DNA of 64,000 bases from Phragmites australis (GCF_958298935.1 NC_084932.1:14797501-14861500), one strand, 5' to 3'; numbered from the stretch's first letter, positions 35,427 through 46,816 are shown. Notes: generated from the letters alone by a model not told the origin. Translations and numbers: made by a program.

Positions 35427-36135
35427 TGTACTGGCTACTCACTTCTTTTGGCCTAAGATGAGGCACGACATCGAGCGCTATGTGGCATGCTGCACTACTT
35501 GCAATAAAGCTAAGTCTCGCTTGAACCCACATGGACTTTATATGCCTCTTCCTGTTCCTAGTGTGCCTTGGAAGGATATTTCTATGGATTTTGTTTTAGG
35601 ATTGCCTAGGACCAAGAGGGGGAGGGATAGTATATTTGTCGTTGTGGATCGTTTTTCAAAAATGGCACATTTTATACCTTATCATAAGAGCGATGATGCT
35701 ACAAACATAGCTGATTTGTTTTTCAGGGAAATCATTCGCTTGCATGGAGTGCCTTACACCATTGTTTCGGATCGTGATGCAAAATTTTTGAGCCACTTTT
35801 GGAGGACACTTTGGAATAAACTTGGGACAAAGCTGCTGTTTTCGATGACATGTCACCCTCAAACCAACGGACAAACGGAGGTTGTGAACCGCACATTATC
35901 CACCATGTTGCGGGCTGTTTTGAAGAAAAATTTGAGGATGTGGGAAGAGTGTCTACCCCATATTGAGTTCGCTTACAACAGATCAGTTCACTCCACCACC
36001 AAGGTAAGTCCGTTTCAGGTAGTGTATGGTTTTAACCCCCGTGCCCCTATTGATTTACTTCCTTTACCAACATCCGAGAAATTGAATTTTGATGCTAAGA
36101 CACGTGTTGAATTGATTCTGAAAATGCATGAATGA
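35401..36135 (+). pseudogene. CRM-type integrase
   Basis: The Cys pair of the zinc-binding region (CCTTCNKAK, about 35485-35510) is followed by the catalytic core with D in [10 protein letters not shown] (about 35580), D in [13 protein letters not shown] (about 35765) and E in [11 protein letters not shown] (about 35867). It then continues through [20 protein letters not shown]. The His pair lies upstream, across the frameshift near 35386. A second frameshift (one base, about 36130) and TGA 36133-36135 separate it from the C-terminal part. Integrase targets and joins cDNA. Confidence 0.88.
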
Positions 36136-36728
36136 CTAAGGAAAATATTGAAAAGATGAATGAGAAGTATAGAACTTATGGTAGCCAAGGTCCGAAACAT
36201 ATTACTTTTGAAATTGGTGATCTTGTGTGGTTACATTTGCGCAAAGATAGGTTTCCTGATTTAAGAAAGTCTAAATTGCTACCTCGAGCTGATGGTCCTT
36301 TTAAAATTGTGGAAAAGATCAATGATAATGCATATAAGCTTGAGTTGCCTGCAGATTATGGGGTTAGTCCCACATTTAACATTTCAGATTTAAAGCCTTA
36401 CTTGGGAGAAGAAGATGATATTGCGTCGAGGATGACTCCAATTCAAGAGGGGGAGGATGATGAGGACATCACTCTTTCGGATACACACACACCGAGTATT
36501 CCTCCAACAATAGGTCCATTGACACGAGCTCGTGCACGTCAACTAAATCATGAGGTGAGCTCGTTCCTTAGTGTTCCTTTATATTTTGATAAGGATGGGA
36601 TGCTACTGAATAATTGTGATGTATTGTTACTTAGGAACACGGGAGAAGAACAGCAAGGGCGCCCAAGCCAAGGTGGAGGTCCAATCAAGTTCGAGTCCGT
36701 TTCGGAGTCCAGGATCAGCCCGCACTAA
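36132..36728 (+). pseudogene. CRM-type integrase C-terminal tail, extends into the 3' LTR
   Basis: The frame is open from 36132 with GDLVWLHLRKDRFP, LLPRADGPFKIVEKIND and FNISDLKPYLGE, then acidic sequence and GPLTRARARQLNHEVSSFL at about 36514-36570. It stops at 36726-36728. The LTR begins at 36458, so the last 90 codons are within the LTR. In CRM-clade elements a C-terminal CR motif takes the place of a chromodomain and is linked to centromere targeting; assigning this tail to that motif is inferred from its words and position. Confidence 0.8.
36445..36457 (+). other. CRM-type polypurine tract
   Basis: AAGAGGGGGAGGA immediately precedes the 3' LTR and is the primer for plus-strand synthesis. 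It also codes for part of the integrase tail. Confidence 0.9.
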
Positions 36729-37366
36729 AATCGTCGTTCAGGACGCATACGGACTCCGTTTTCGACGTTCTACACATGGTTGGAAAGCTAAGGAGATAAG
36801 CTTTCCAACGGGACTGGTCCCATGTCCAAATTTTTTCTGAGTCAACAGAAATCGTCAAAACAAGTGGACGTCTAGAATCTGTCAGGGTGCTGCGCCATCA
36901 TCTTTTGGGCCGTTGGGCCGTGTAACGTGTTGGAGTCCATTAGGGATGCGTCCAGGGGTCCTTGGTCGACCCTAGTCTTTTATATACAGTAGCCGCCACC
37001 CTAATTAGGGTTGGGTTTTGCTTAGATATTGATCTACACATAGTTGTGAGATTTTCGCTCTTGTTCTGGACCGACTAGGCCGCCGCAAGTGTTTGTGGAA
37101 CCCCGACTTCGAGTGCTTGAATTCTATTCGCAATATTTCAGATTGCATCTTCTACGTTCTTGCTTGTGTTCTCGGTACGCTTGCAAGGATTGAGCCTTCT
37201 TGGCGAGGTCAACCGCGCGACACGGTTGATAACTAACGGAGCTGTGGTGTAGTGATTGCAAGGGAGATGATCTGTTCGGGTCGAAGCCTTTGGATCATCA
37301 ACGTCGAGTTCTCCACCCACCGACTTATCGCTACCTATCGGAAGATCAGGCCAACATTACTCATCA
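36458..37366 (+). repeat. CRM-type element 3' LTR
   Basis: This LTR is 909 bp, the same length as the 5' copy, with about 31 substitutions by eye and no indel needed. Its first 271 bases are coding (see the integrase tail). The CACGC duplication follows. Confidence 0.93.
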
Positions 37367-37371
37367 CACGC

Positions 37372-37592
37372 CTTCCTTTTTTTCTCTCTCCCAGGATTCT
37401 CTCTCTCGGGACGTTTAACCTCCCCTCGGGATGTGGTTTTTTGAGTCAACTATGAATGTGGACCATGTCGCCAACCACTCTCTGGGTGAACATACTCATG
37501 TTCACCCGGGGCCCAAATGGAATGAATGGGTCTAACCACGACCACATGACAAACTGCTCAGTCTACCGTATCCACGAGGGAGCTACTATTCG
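37372..37592. other. Tat internal sequence right of the CRM-type insertion
   Basis: Noncoding sequence leading to the Tat 3' LTR. The purine-rich 'cacgagggagc' at about 37573-37583 may be what is left of its PPT. Confidence 0.4.
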
Positions 37593-38397
37593 TGTAAGGA
37601 ATAATAGGGTCCCCTGGCAGGGGGACCCATGACGGTCAAATATTAGCTTTTTCTACATGTTATGATTGGATAGGAGCATGGTCCCCGACACATCTAGTCA
37701 GTGATCACGTGACCAGTTTCTCTTACTAGTCCCCAGGTCTCAGATGGAAACCCTGCGACCAATTTTCTCTTATCGCAGGGAAAATATGTGCCTAATCATT
37801 CTAATTTTATTACATACTTTTCCACTCAAGTGTTTTCTCTTACCTAGGTCGTCCTTGCAGGTAGACCTAGGCATGGTCGGCACATGCTTGCCGTGTCCTG
37901 TCTCGTAGCATTAAACACTATGAGACGACCTGACAAGGCGTGGTAGTAGGTTTTGCAGGAGCGTAGATGGCGTCTGGGGACGAGACCTAGCAGACCAGGC
38001 GATAAGGATGGCGCGGGTGTGGGAGTGATGGCACAGACCTTGCAGACCGACAGGACAAGTGGAATGTGTCCACTCGCTGTAATGATGGGCATATGTTAGA
38101 AGGATTAGCTAGGCCTGGGTCTAGCTTGGGTCCCTATGTAAGTCCTCTCTCCCTCGAATATATAAAGGGAGGGAGATACGGAGAAGAAAGAAAGGGTATC
38201 CAGTTCATTCAGACCCATATCAAAATATACACAGGATATAGGGCTATTATCCCTAGGGAGGCCCAAACCTGGATAACCCCTGGTGTTCTCAAGTTCGTCA
38301 CACGCACATAGCTAGGACATACGGCCCCATGTCGCGGATCATCACGCACCCGTCGTCAGGTATACCCTGATATTATTGTCAGGGGCAACCCTTGACA
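37593..38397 (+). repeat. Tat element 3' LTR
   Basis: This 805-bp LTR is homologous to 21084-21769 but has about 120 more bases. It has an AT-rich 'atatataaaggg' promoter-like site near 38160. No matching flank duplication was found with the other end. Confidence 0.8.
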
Positions 38398-38463
38398 ATA
38401 ATCTACCCTCCTAGTTGAATCCGTAGAGCTGAGGTGGATGAAACTGCTCGTCACATGAGCACC

Positions 38464-38586
38464 GTCAAAGGCCCAATCCTTCGACATAGTGGAAACTAAA
38501 AGATTAGCGTAAAATATTTAATTCAAATTGACACATATTGTTAAATGTGGTTTAAAGTGCACTAATGTATGGTCCAAAGTGAAATT

Positions 38587-38622
<36 letters not shown>

Positions 38623-38990
38623 CGAGGGGATGAGTATTTTGTTGTTATTGGTAACATGTAAGCATATTACCAGTGAATTGTGCGTTGCAACCGGTGAATT
38701 GTAAGAGTAGGAATTTACAAGCTCTACAGGATGTCAAAGGTCTAATCCTTAGACACAGTGCAAACTATAATATTAGCGTAAAATATATGGTTCAAAATGA
38801 CATATAATGTTAAATACGGTTCAAAGTGCACTAATATATAATCCAAAGTGAAATTTGCTCTCTTTCTTTTGCGAGGGGATGAGCATTTGCTTGTTATCGT
38901 AACATGTAAGCGGATTACCAGTGAATTGTGCGTTGCTACCGGTGAATTGTAAGGGTTGGAATTTACAAGCTGTACAAGATAATCTGCTGT
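38464..38990. repeat. 269-bp tandem duplication
   Basis: 'gtcaaagg' starts the units at 38464 and 38733. Each unit continues through 'attagcgtaaaata', 'agtgcactaat', 'gcgaggggatgag' and 'accggtgaattgtaag'. The first unit contains a (CT)n tract at 38589-38620, which is much shorter in the second. Confidence 0.88.
38589..38620. repeat. (CT)n microsatellite
   Basis: About 16 CT units in the first copy of the 269-bp duplication. Confidence 0.95.
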
Positions 38991-39607
38991 TACAGAAAGT
39001 GAAAACTGCGCTTGGTGCATTCCTGTATAGTGTGTTTTATTAATTTGAGAAGTCAATCGATGCTAGATGAAAATAGAAAATAGCATGCTGTTGACGTGCC
39101 ATATAACCCGTCGCCGAGTATATTGATATGAAACCACCAAAGTGGAATAGTAGGTCGTGCAATGCAATTAGATCACCAAAGTTCAGCTAGTAGAATATTA
39201 ATAGTTGGATATGTGTTCAATACATGTTAACATATGGCCATATTACAGTAGACAATTGGCAAAGTTCATTACTGAGTTGCTCAAATTTAGAAAAGTTGGT
39301 AAAATAGATAAACTGGCATTAAGTTTGTGATAGATAATCGGTGGCGATAATCTGAATTTACTGTGAATGAAGTACTAGGGGTACTATAGATGACCTCTGT
39401 AACTTTTTCATAGCGCTCCAACAAATATTTTACGGGTTTATAGCTAAAGTATCTTTTTTTAGACACACCAGACATAGAAACCATCAGCTGAGAAATTTCT
39501 GCACAACTCAAGTAGATGGAGTAACCTTTGCTATGTATAATATAAATGCCAATCCTATCTCATCCCTCATGAATAGCGATAGAAAAATCTTGTTGCTTAT
39601 ATGTTCC

Positions 39608-41033
39608 TGTCGGAGGGTTAACTCCTGTCGCAGGGATCCTGAGGGACCCCTTTTTAGAGATTCGGTCGGGGGGATGATCCTGAATATGTTCGCCGGAGAA
39701 ATAAATGGGTATGAATGCGATGGCCAGTGGGGTGGAATGATCTAGTGCGGAACGGAGTAAATGCGCTGGTGTCTAGACAGGTTCGGGTCGCACGGAGGCG
39801 TAACACCCTACCCCTGTATGGATACTATAAATGCCTTGAGAATGTCCCTCAAGGATGTTGCTAGTTACAAGAATGTTTATCTATCTTAGAGCCTAGGGCT
39901 CCTTGTTCTTCGGTCTGCGTGAATCTGCTGGCTTTGGGTGCTCTCGATCTTCTCTTCTCTTCGCTACCTCGAAAAACTTCTCTCTTTGTCCGTGCTACCG
40001 GCTGCTTTAAATACCCGCCGGTAGTAGCGTGCTCCGAACGGGAGGGGGGCACGAGTTCCGAGACACCATAAATGGAAAGAGCGTCATCATAGCCTCTGTG
40101 CGAAGTGACCGGGGTGGAAAATGCGTTCCATGCCTGGTCATCCGTCACCATAAATGCACTGGCAACGGGCGCCGTGGAGGGGGCCCACCGGGCAGCGGAA
40201 GAGCGGCCCGGCGTGCCCGTACTGTCTTGTTCTCCTGCCACAGCAGTGCGGCAGACGGAACGCCTCGGCCCTTACGACGTTATCCCGAGACGGGCCGGAT
40301 GGCACGGGATGGGACCCTTGCATTTAATGACCCCACGCCCTTCTGCCAGAATGTGGCAGGAACTGACACCGAGCGTGGCGGGAGCAGTTGGAGGTGACAG
40401 GCCACGCTGCGGCATTGGGCCTTTCACTGGCTAACACCTCATCAGTGGGCCCCTCAGGGGCCACTGTCAGGGGGCTCTCTGAGTCGTCGGGGAACCGAGT
40501 GCTCGGGGTCACTGTTCACCTCCCAAGAACTCTCTCCTGAGAATGCCCTTTCTTGATCCTCGGGGAACCGAGTGCTCGGGGGTACTGTTCACCTCCCCGA
40601 GCACTCCCTCCCGGGCACGCTCGTACGGATCCTCGAGGGACCGAGTGCTCGGGGGCTGCTGCACGCAGCCCCGAGCACTCTCTCCCGGAACTTCCTTCAG
40701 TGGGTCCTCGGGATACTTGGGTGCCCAGGGGGCCACCACTCGCGGCCCCAGGCACATTTCTCCCGGTACTTAGCTTTCCTGATCGTCGGGGGACTCGGGT
40801 GCTCGGAGGCCACCGTATACCTCCCCGAGCACTTTCTTCCCGGTACTTAGACTCCGCAGATCATCGGGGAACTTGGGTACTCGGGGACCACTGACTGTGG
40901 CCCCGAGTGCCCTCTCCCGAGACTTAATCTTTTTTTTTTACCTCGCGGAGGAAACTCCGCGGGATGGCGCCACATGGCGGATTGCTGGCCTGGCCTCGGG
41001 ATTCGGGGACCCCCAGTTCCCGATTCACCGACA
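39608..41033 (-). mobile_element. Solo LTR B, same family as A and C
   Basis: Read on the minus strand, this runs from TGTCGGTGAATCGGGAAC to 'ccctccgaca' (1426 bp), with a perfect 5-bp duplication GTTCC (39603-39607, 41034-41038). No internal region remains. The hairpin array has six units here. The promoter-like TATTTAAA (minus strand) is at 40006-40013. Confidence 0.92.
40495..40920. repeat. Hairpin tandem array in solo LTR B (6 units)
   Basis: Units of about 72-77 bp contain inverted repeats around short loops. The best is 40643-40680, where GAGTGCTCGGGGGCTG faces CAGCCCCGAGCACTC (one base short). Loop sequences differ more between units than stems do. Confidence 0.88.
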
Positions 41034-41038
41034 GTTCC

Positions 41039-43312
41039 CATTTTCTAAGTACCCGAGCGTCATTATGTAATCTTAATTACATTGTTGATCACTTTCTATT
41101 CAACCACTCAGTGTTGTTTCAATAGTTGAGGGGGAAAACAAAAGATTATTGAAGAATCAGAATAACTATAAAAATGTAGTTGATTGAATTGTACCTATTA
41201 AGCTTTTACTGCTTTACTTGCATCTTTTGAACACAATGGCAATATTGATATATAAACAACACATTTTTTATCCCATATTTTGTAACAACTGCATTATTCA
41301 GCAAACCAACTAACAATATCTGAATAACAAACATTATCTAGAGCGTTAAAACAAAAGGAGAAAAAAAAAGCAACACACCCCACATGAGAGAGATTGATTA
41401 ATAATCCTCAGTATATATAACCACAAGTAAATAAAGCACTCCATTTATTTAATTTGAATTAGGGATTATGGTTTGTGTACCTTTGGCCTCAAGTTTTTTT
41501 TCTACGTCAGCTTACTGTCTCGATTGGTTTTACCTATACAAAGTCAAACATGTATGATTAGTTTCATACAAATCTTAAAATGATAAATAGAATCAACACT
41601 TGCATCTACACAATGACAAAGAAGCGCCATGCTGTTTAGGTTGTTGTATCAGACCAAGAAGCCGTCCCAAATCATTCAGGAGCAGTGCTGATTAGCAAAG
41701 GAGGATGTGACGCTGGGAAAGTTCTGGCACACGCGGAGGAAGATGGGGACGGCGAAGTGATAATATGCTCACTGCCTTTTTCGTTCTACTGTAGCGGACG
41801 CTGTTGCCAATCGTACCACAGAAAATATGAGTTGACAGGGTAATGCAAATGAGACTTTTTACATCAAAAGTATTGCATTTGTCCAGGGTAGCAAAAAGAA
41901 AGATGACTTTTTTAATACAATGTTAGAAAAGATAGCTCAACATGCTTATTTTTATCATTTGATCACACTCTCATAAATAAATAATAAAAAATATTTATAT
42001 AACGTGGAAATGGTACAGGATATATAAGTCAGGGAGCCCTACATTGAACCCATTTGAATCATCTGGATTTATAATTTATGCGATAACATTCTGCAGGAGT
42101 CTGAAATTCATCAAACAGACCTTGTCACTCTGCAGTGCTTCCATTTGTAAGTATTTTGTACTTTGTCAGTCTGCAGTATAATGCGGCAAGACCAAAAGTT
42201 TAATTATAAACAGAAACAGGCATGGAGAGTAACATTAGCATTGAAACTTTTGATGATAGCGTGAACAATAAGCCATTACTTGGTGGAAAAAACAAAACAA
42301 AACAAAAGAACCCATTATTATTGCCCATCTTGCAGCTGAGAAGCAAAATCAGAGAAGAGTTCCATTAGATTACGTATTTAAACATCGTATTGTTATTCTA
42401 AATGTGACATTGCCTACGAATAGTTTCCTAAAACCAAATGAACACATGCATGATTCTACTACATAGTTACTAATAGTAGTAAAAACCATGCAATGAAGTG
42501 TTTTTTTTTTGCAAAAAAAATCTAATTTAACAGGGAATATAAATAGACAAAGCTAGTTAGACTTTGTAATGTGGATATAATCAGATCATAACAACATTAA
42601 TTTTTCAGCTTTGAGATTTGTCCTCATGAATCATGCCAAATGAAAAATGCTATGAACACATCACTATAAGTGGATGCAAAATTCATCTTAGCTTAGTTAA
42701 TATAAGTGGATACACCTTCAGGCAGGGGTGGAGCCAGAATTGGATGATAAGGGGAGGGATGGGGGCGAGGAGAGACAAATTTGAATCAGTTTTAGAAGCT
42801 ATTAAATTGATCCTTGTAAAAAAAGCATAATATTCTTTTAATATTGGTTAATATATTTTCTATTTCTTAGAAAAACAAAATACAGGTGTTGCGATAGATC
42901 CATATTCCATGATCAGTTTAAACCATTTTTCTATACGATCTTTCCTATAATAGATAATGTTAACTATCCATTCAATGTCTCGATATTCTTTTTCTAGTTC
43001 GATATTGGCCTACTATAGAAATTGCTAAAAAAACATCTAAACTGAAAATAACTAGAGCTCGGGTCAATAAAGAGTAGAGCAATGTAACATAACTCATAAC
43101 CATTAAGGTCAAACGCTTTAAAATTGATAAAGTTTGGCAAGAAAAACATTTCATTTAGATGCATTCACAATAACCATATGTAGTAAATTATACTTGACGA
43201 TATCTAATACCTGAAATGTGTTAAAAAAACATTATACTCGAAACATATATAATAGATAAAACGAGTTTGTATACCAATTACCTCTTAAGTTATTTAGTTT
43301 TTATATGATACC

Positions 43313-43344
<32 letters not shown>

Positions 43345-43604
43345 TATGGAACAACATAAGCATAGGGATCCCCTGTCTCTGGCCCTACTTTCAGGTAAGA
43401 TACCTGGGTCCTAGCTTGCTTAACAGGCAGCCTTGTTACTACATACTTGAAATACAATCTATCCAGACAAAAGCTTAGGGACACCAAAATGCATCTAGGA
43501 CAAGATAATTTGAATATTTGACAAAGCAACACTCGATAATGTGTTTAGAAGAGAGTACACAAAGACTGATCAGGTGGCAAGTTTCACATATTACATAGGA
43601 ATTA
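41039..43604. other. AT-rich region without recognised gene or element
   Basis: Mostly AT-rich single-copy-looking DNA. A less AT-rich stretch at 41640-41825 could be an exon remnant: on the plus strand it reads ISKGGCDAGKVLAHAEEDGD for a short way, with no known match. Bases 42722-42780 carry a 'ggggtggagccagaatt' phrase that is common in grass repeats. A (TA)n tract lies near 43313. I cannot tell whether this is intergenic, intronic or old transposon. Confidence 0.3.
43313..43340. repeat. (TA)n(CA)n microsatellite
   Basis: About 12 TA units followed by a few CA units. Confidence 0.95.
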
Positions 43605-45045
43605 TGTAGGAACGAAAATAGCGATTAGAGGGGGGTGAACAGACGCTTCACAAATTTCTTTGATGGTTTTCTCCTATTCTAAATACTCAACACACCTCAA
43701 AGCAAAGTGGAAGCAAAAACTGGTGATACACTAGTTGCTACGAAAAATTCCGAGCATGGCTCTCATGGGTGTAAATGAACTCTAGGTTTCATTGGCACAT
43801 ATGCCATAAGTTACCACCACAGAAAGATAGCAACTTGAAGAAAGAAATATTTCTCCAAAGAAAAGATTACTGAAAGAAGTTCTCTAAGTTGATGATCTAG
43901 AGGCAAGAGAATTCAAGACCCACTTGTATACATTTGTATGTGAATTTTATGTCTCTAGCAATAAGAAGAACAACCTCCTAAGGTGGAAAATTTTTAGCTC
44001 ATCAACCAAAACGAAAATCACAACCAAAAAGGAAAAAACTCACAACAAAGTAAGTGAGCCAATAGAAGAAAACTAGAAGGAGATGAACACAAATATTGAA
44101 GGAAATATGCACTTCATTTCTTACAAAGGTTGGCCCTCTTTTTGGTAGATTATAAGGTATTTTTCTCACAAAAACAATAACCTATTATAAAGACTAAGCT
44201 CTCCCCTCTCCTTTCCTCTAAAACCTAGCACTCAAAGCTCAAATGGATAGAGGAAGATGAACACGCCAGAGTGTTTCTTAGAGGAAGATTTGGAGTTGTA
44301 CACGCCGGATGGTTCGTCGTATACACCGGAGGCTTTGCTGGAGCAATGTACAGAGGGATTTCCTTCAGTTCAGTAGAAGAATGGGATATACATGCCGAAT
44401 GGTCTGACGCTTACATCGAAGGAATCGTTGGAGGATTCATAGAGCTGCAACAGCTAGTTAACGACTAGTGACAGTTGGCAATAGGAAGTTCTAAGTGGAG
44501 GATACACACTAGATGGTCCTGTGTTTGGAAGTGATGCACGTCGAAACATCCGGCATTCACAAAAAATATGCTCGTTGGGGCAATGGCTAGTTCGTGGGTT
44601 TGAGGCTATAAATACCCCCTCACTCGGTCAATTGTGTGTGCTGGAGTTCAGAGAAGGTCATATACACTTGAGAAGACATCCAAGCTATAAAAGTGCTAAA
44701 AGTGGTCATCTAAGGTAATTAGCACAAGATTAGAGAGTGATTAGTGCTATTAAACCTAGAGAGAGTTGTTGATAGGTGTTGCTGACTAGTGAGAGGATAA
44801 AGGAGTGATCCTACCTTGTACCAAGTGGTACACAAGCGCCTTAGAGTTTTGGTGACTCGCTGGCATCGTGAGCCTTGGTGGCTCAAGCTTGTTGATAAGA
44901 CGCTTGTACGAGGACACAAAGACGCTTATTTTGGTGGCTCAAGCTCCGAATTAAAGATGGTGGTAAGTGATCGGAATAGAGGCTTGTGGTGAGCCTTGCC
45001 TTAGTAGCTTGATGGCTCAACCTACTTGAGACCTAGGTGGCTCAA

Positions 45046-46419
45046 TGTCAGTGATACAAGAACCGGGGGTCCCCGAGTCCCGAGGCCAGAACAGCAGAGT
45101 GCCACGTGGCGCCCTCCCTCGGGGATTATCTCCCCGAGGTACGAGAAGACCAAGTTCTGGGAGAGGGTGCTCGGGGCCACGAACAGTGGTCCCCGAGTAC
45201 CCAAGTTCCCCGATGGCCTGAGAAGACCAAGTACCGGGAAGAGAGTGCTTGGGGCTGCGAACAGTGGCCCCCGAGCACCCAAGTTCCCCGATGATAAGAA
45301 AAGTCAAGTTCCGAGAGAAAGTGCTCGGGACCGTGAACAGTAGCCCTCGAGCACTCGGTTTCCCGAGGGCCCAAACAGTCAGTTCTGGGAGAGAGTTCTC
45401 GGGGCCATGAATAGTGGCCCCTGAGCACTCGGTTCCCCGAGGACCAAGAAAGGGCATATCTGGGAGAGAGTGCTCGGGGCTACGAATAGTGGCCCCCGAG
45501 CACTCGGTTCCCCGAGGACCTGAGAAGTCCTTCGCCGGTGGTCCCCACAGAGGCCCAGCAGTGAGGTGTCAACTGGTGAGAGGTTCGATGCTGCATTTAA
45601 GAGGGCGCGTGGCCTGTCACTTCCAATTGCTCCCCCCACGCTTGCTGTCAGTCCCTGTCACGGCCTGGCAGGGAGGCGTAGGGATATTTAATGCACGGGT
45701 CCCATCGCGCGTCATCCGGCGCTCCTCGGGATAACGTCGCAGAGCTCGAGGCACCCCTCCTGCCGCCCTGCTGCGTCAGACCTACTCTGACCGGGCAGGC
45801 ACGCCGGGCTGCTCGGTGGCTGCCCGGTGGGCCCTCCCTGCGGCGCCCGTTGAAAAGCGGCATGATGACGAACAAGACCGGACAGGGGCGCGTTTTCAAC
45901 CCTCCCTGTCACCTCACGCAGCAGCCCATGATGGTTGCTTTCCATTTATGGTGCCTTGGAACTCGCACCATCCTTTCTGGGCACGTTACCGCCCCGGCAG
46001 GTATATAAGCGGGGCAAGCTCTCTGGAGAAAGACGGTTCAAGTTGGGCTGAAGACAAGTCTAGGAGCCTTGACGAGCACCGAAGCATAGAAGATAAATCA
46101 GCCGAAGAACAAGGAGCATGAAGCTCTAGACTTAGATAAATATTCTTGTAACTCATCAGATACTCCGAGAGATATTCAGACATTCTCAGAGCATTTATAG
46201 CATACACACAGGAGTTGGGTGTTACGCTCAGTGCAGTCCGAACCTCTCTAAAAATCCCCTGAGCATTTACTCCTTCTTGCATCCGATCATTCCACCTCCA
46301 CCTGCATTCTCATTTACTCTCATTTATTTCACCTACGAAGCGGATTCAGAATCATCCCCCCGGCCGAATCTCAAAGGGGGTCCCTCCGGATCCCCGCTTG
46401 AGGAGTTCGCCCTCCGACA
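45046..46419 (+). mobile_element. Solo LTR C, same family as A and B
   Basis: It starts TGTCAGTGATACAAGAACC and ends 'cctccgaca' (1374 bp), with a perfect 5-bp duplication CTCAA (45041-45045, 46420-46424). It has a five-unit hairpin array, and a TATATAAG at 46002-46009. It sits inside the probable Copia LTR. Confidence 0.92.
45155..45515. repeat. Hairpin tandem array in solo LTR C (5 units)
   Basis: Units are anchored at 45169, 45247, 45323, 45397 and 45472 (spacing 74-78 bp). In the last, GAGTGCTCGGGG (45468-45479) pairs perfectly with CCCCGAGCACTC (45494-45505) across a 14-nt loop. Confidence 0.9.
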
Positions 46420-46816
46420 CTCAAGGATTGTGACCAGGTGTCGATCGGGAGCAATAGCCTAGGTGGCTGCTACAACGTAGACTAGGGGTAACATTTATAC
46501 AATCGATACCGCAAGATAAAATTCTTTGTGCCGAGTTTTCTCTCTATACCTTATTTACATTTTCGCATTTAGATACTTGCAATGTACCTTTGCATGTTAA
46601 CCTTCCTAGAGTTGTTTGCTAGGTTTGGCTATAGGTTGCAAACTCTTTTGAACAGTTGAGTAGATATACTAAATAAACCTAGAGTACTTTTAGATATAAA
46701 TTGATATAGGTTTATCTTGTGAAGTATTTGAAGCCGATTAGTTTTAAGTGTCCTAATTTACCCCCTTCTTAGGCCGTCACCTATACCATCACCAAACACC
46801 GTCACACTCATAATTA

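Larger units (their letters stand above)
29646..37366 (+). mobile_element. CRM-type chromovirus (Gypsy), structurally complete
   Basis: This 7721-bp element has two LTRs of exactly 909 bp, both starting TGATGAGGACATCAC and ending ACTCATCA. A perfect 5-bp target duplication CACGC flanks it (29641-29645, 37367-37371), with a tRNA-Met PBS and a polypurine tract. The gag words, the GGS-type protease site, and the coding tail with GPLTRARARQLN inside the LTR match what I recall of the CRM (centromeric retrotransposon) clade. By eye the LTRs differ at about 31 sites (about 3.4 percent, mostly transitions). The single gag-pol frame is broken at about four places, so the copy is not autonomous. It is inserted in the Tat element. 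Confidence 0.9.
21084..38397 (+). mobile_element. Tat-lineage Gypsy retrotransposon, gutted and nested
   Basis: LTRs of one family in the same orientation lie at 21084-21769 and 37593-38397 (start tgtaaRgaataatagg, end 'gaca'). A PBS-like site follows the left one. Between them are a scrap of integrase, a tandem repeat, and two minus-strand genes, one with the putative gypsy-type transposon domain. Extra antisense genes are known from Tat-lineage elements (Grande, RIRE2, Retand types). Most of gag-pol is deleted. Two later insertions sit inside: a solo LTR (25162-26446) and a CRM-type element (29646-37366). The outer flanks do not show a matching 5-bp duplication, so the two LTRs could come from two insertions of one family. 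Confidence 0.65.
38398..39607. other. AT-rich spacer with a tandem duplication
   Basis: No gene was recognised. The left half is the 269-bp duplication listed separately. The rest (38990-39602) is AT-rich single-copy-looking sequence, interrupted on its right by solo LTR B at GTTCC (39603-39607). Confidence 0.4.
43605..46811 (+). mobile_element. Probable Copia-type solo LTR carrying solo LTR C
   Basis: The left end reads TGTAGGAACGAAAATAGCG followed by 'attagaggggggtgaa', which resembles the LTR start of SIRE/Maximus-type Copia elements. The right part ends near 'ttacccccttcttagg' and 'gtcacactca'. AATTA precedes the left end (43600-43604) and occurs at 46812-46816, one base later than ideal. 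Without solo LTR C it would be about 1.8 kb. There is no pol sequence. The short frames inside are not genes. The right limit is uncertain. Confidence 0.45.

Noticed and set aside
44271..44468. Short frame rich in Gly/Val/Tyr
   Set aside because: Lies in the probable Copia LTR and follows a 'gccggatggt'-type repeat; judged non-coding.
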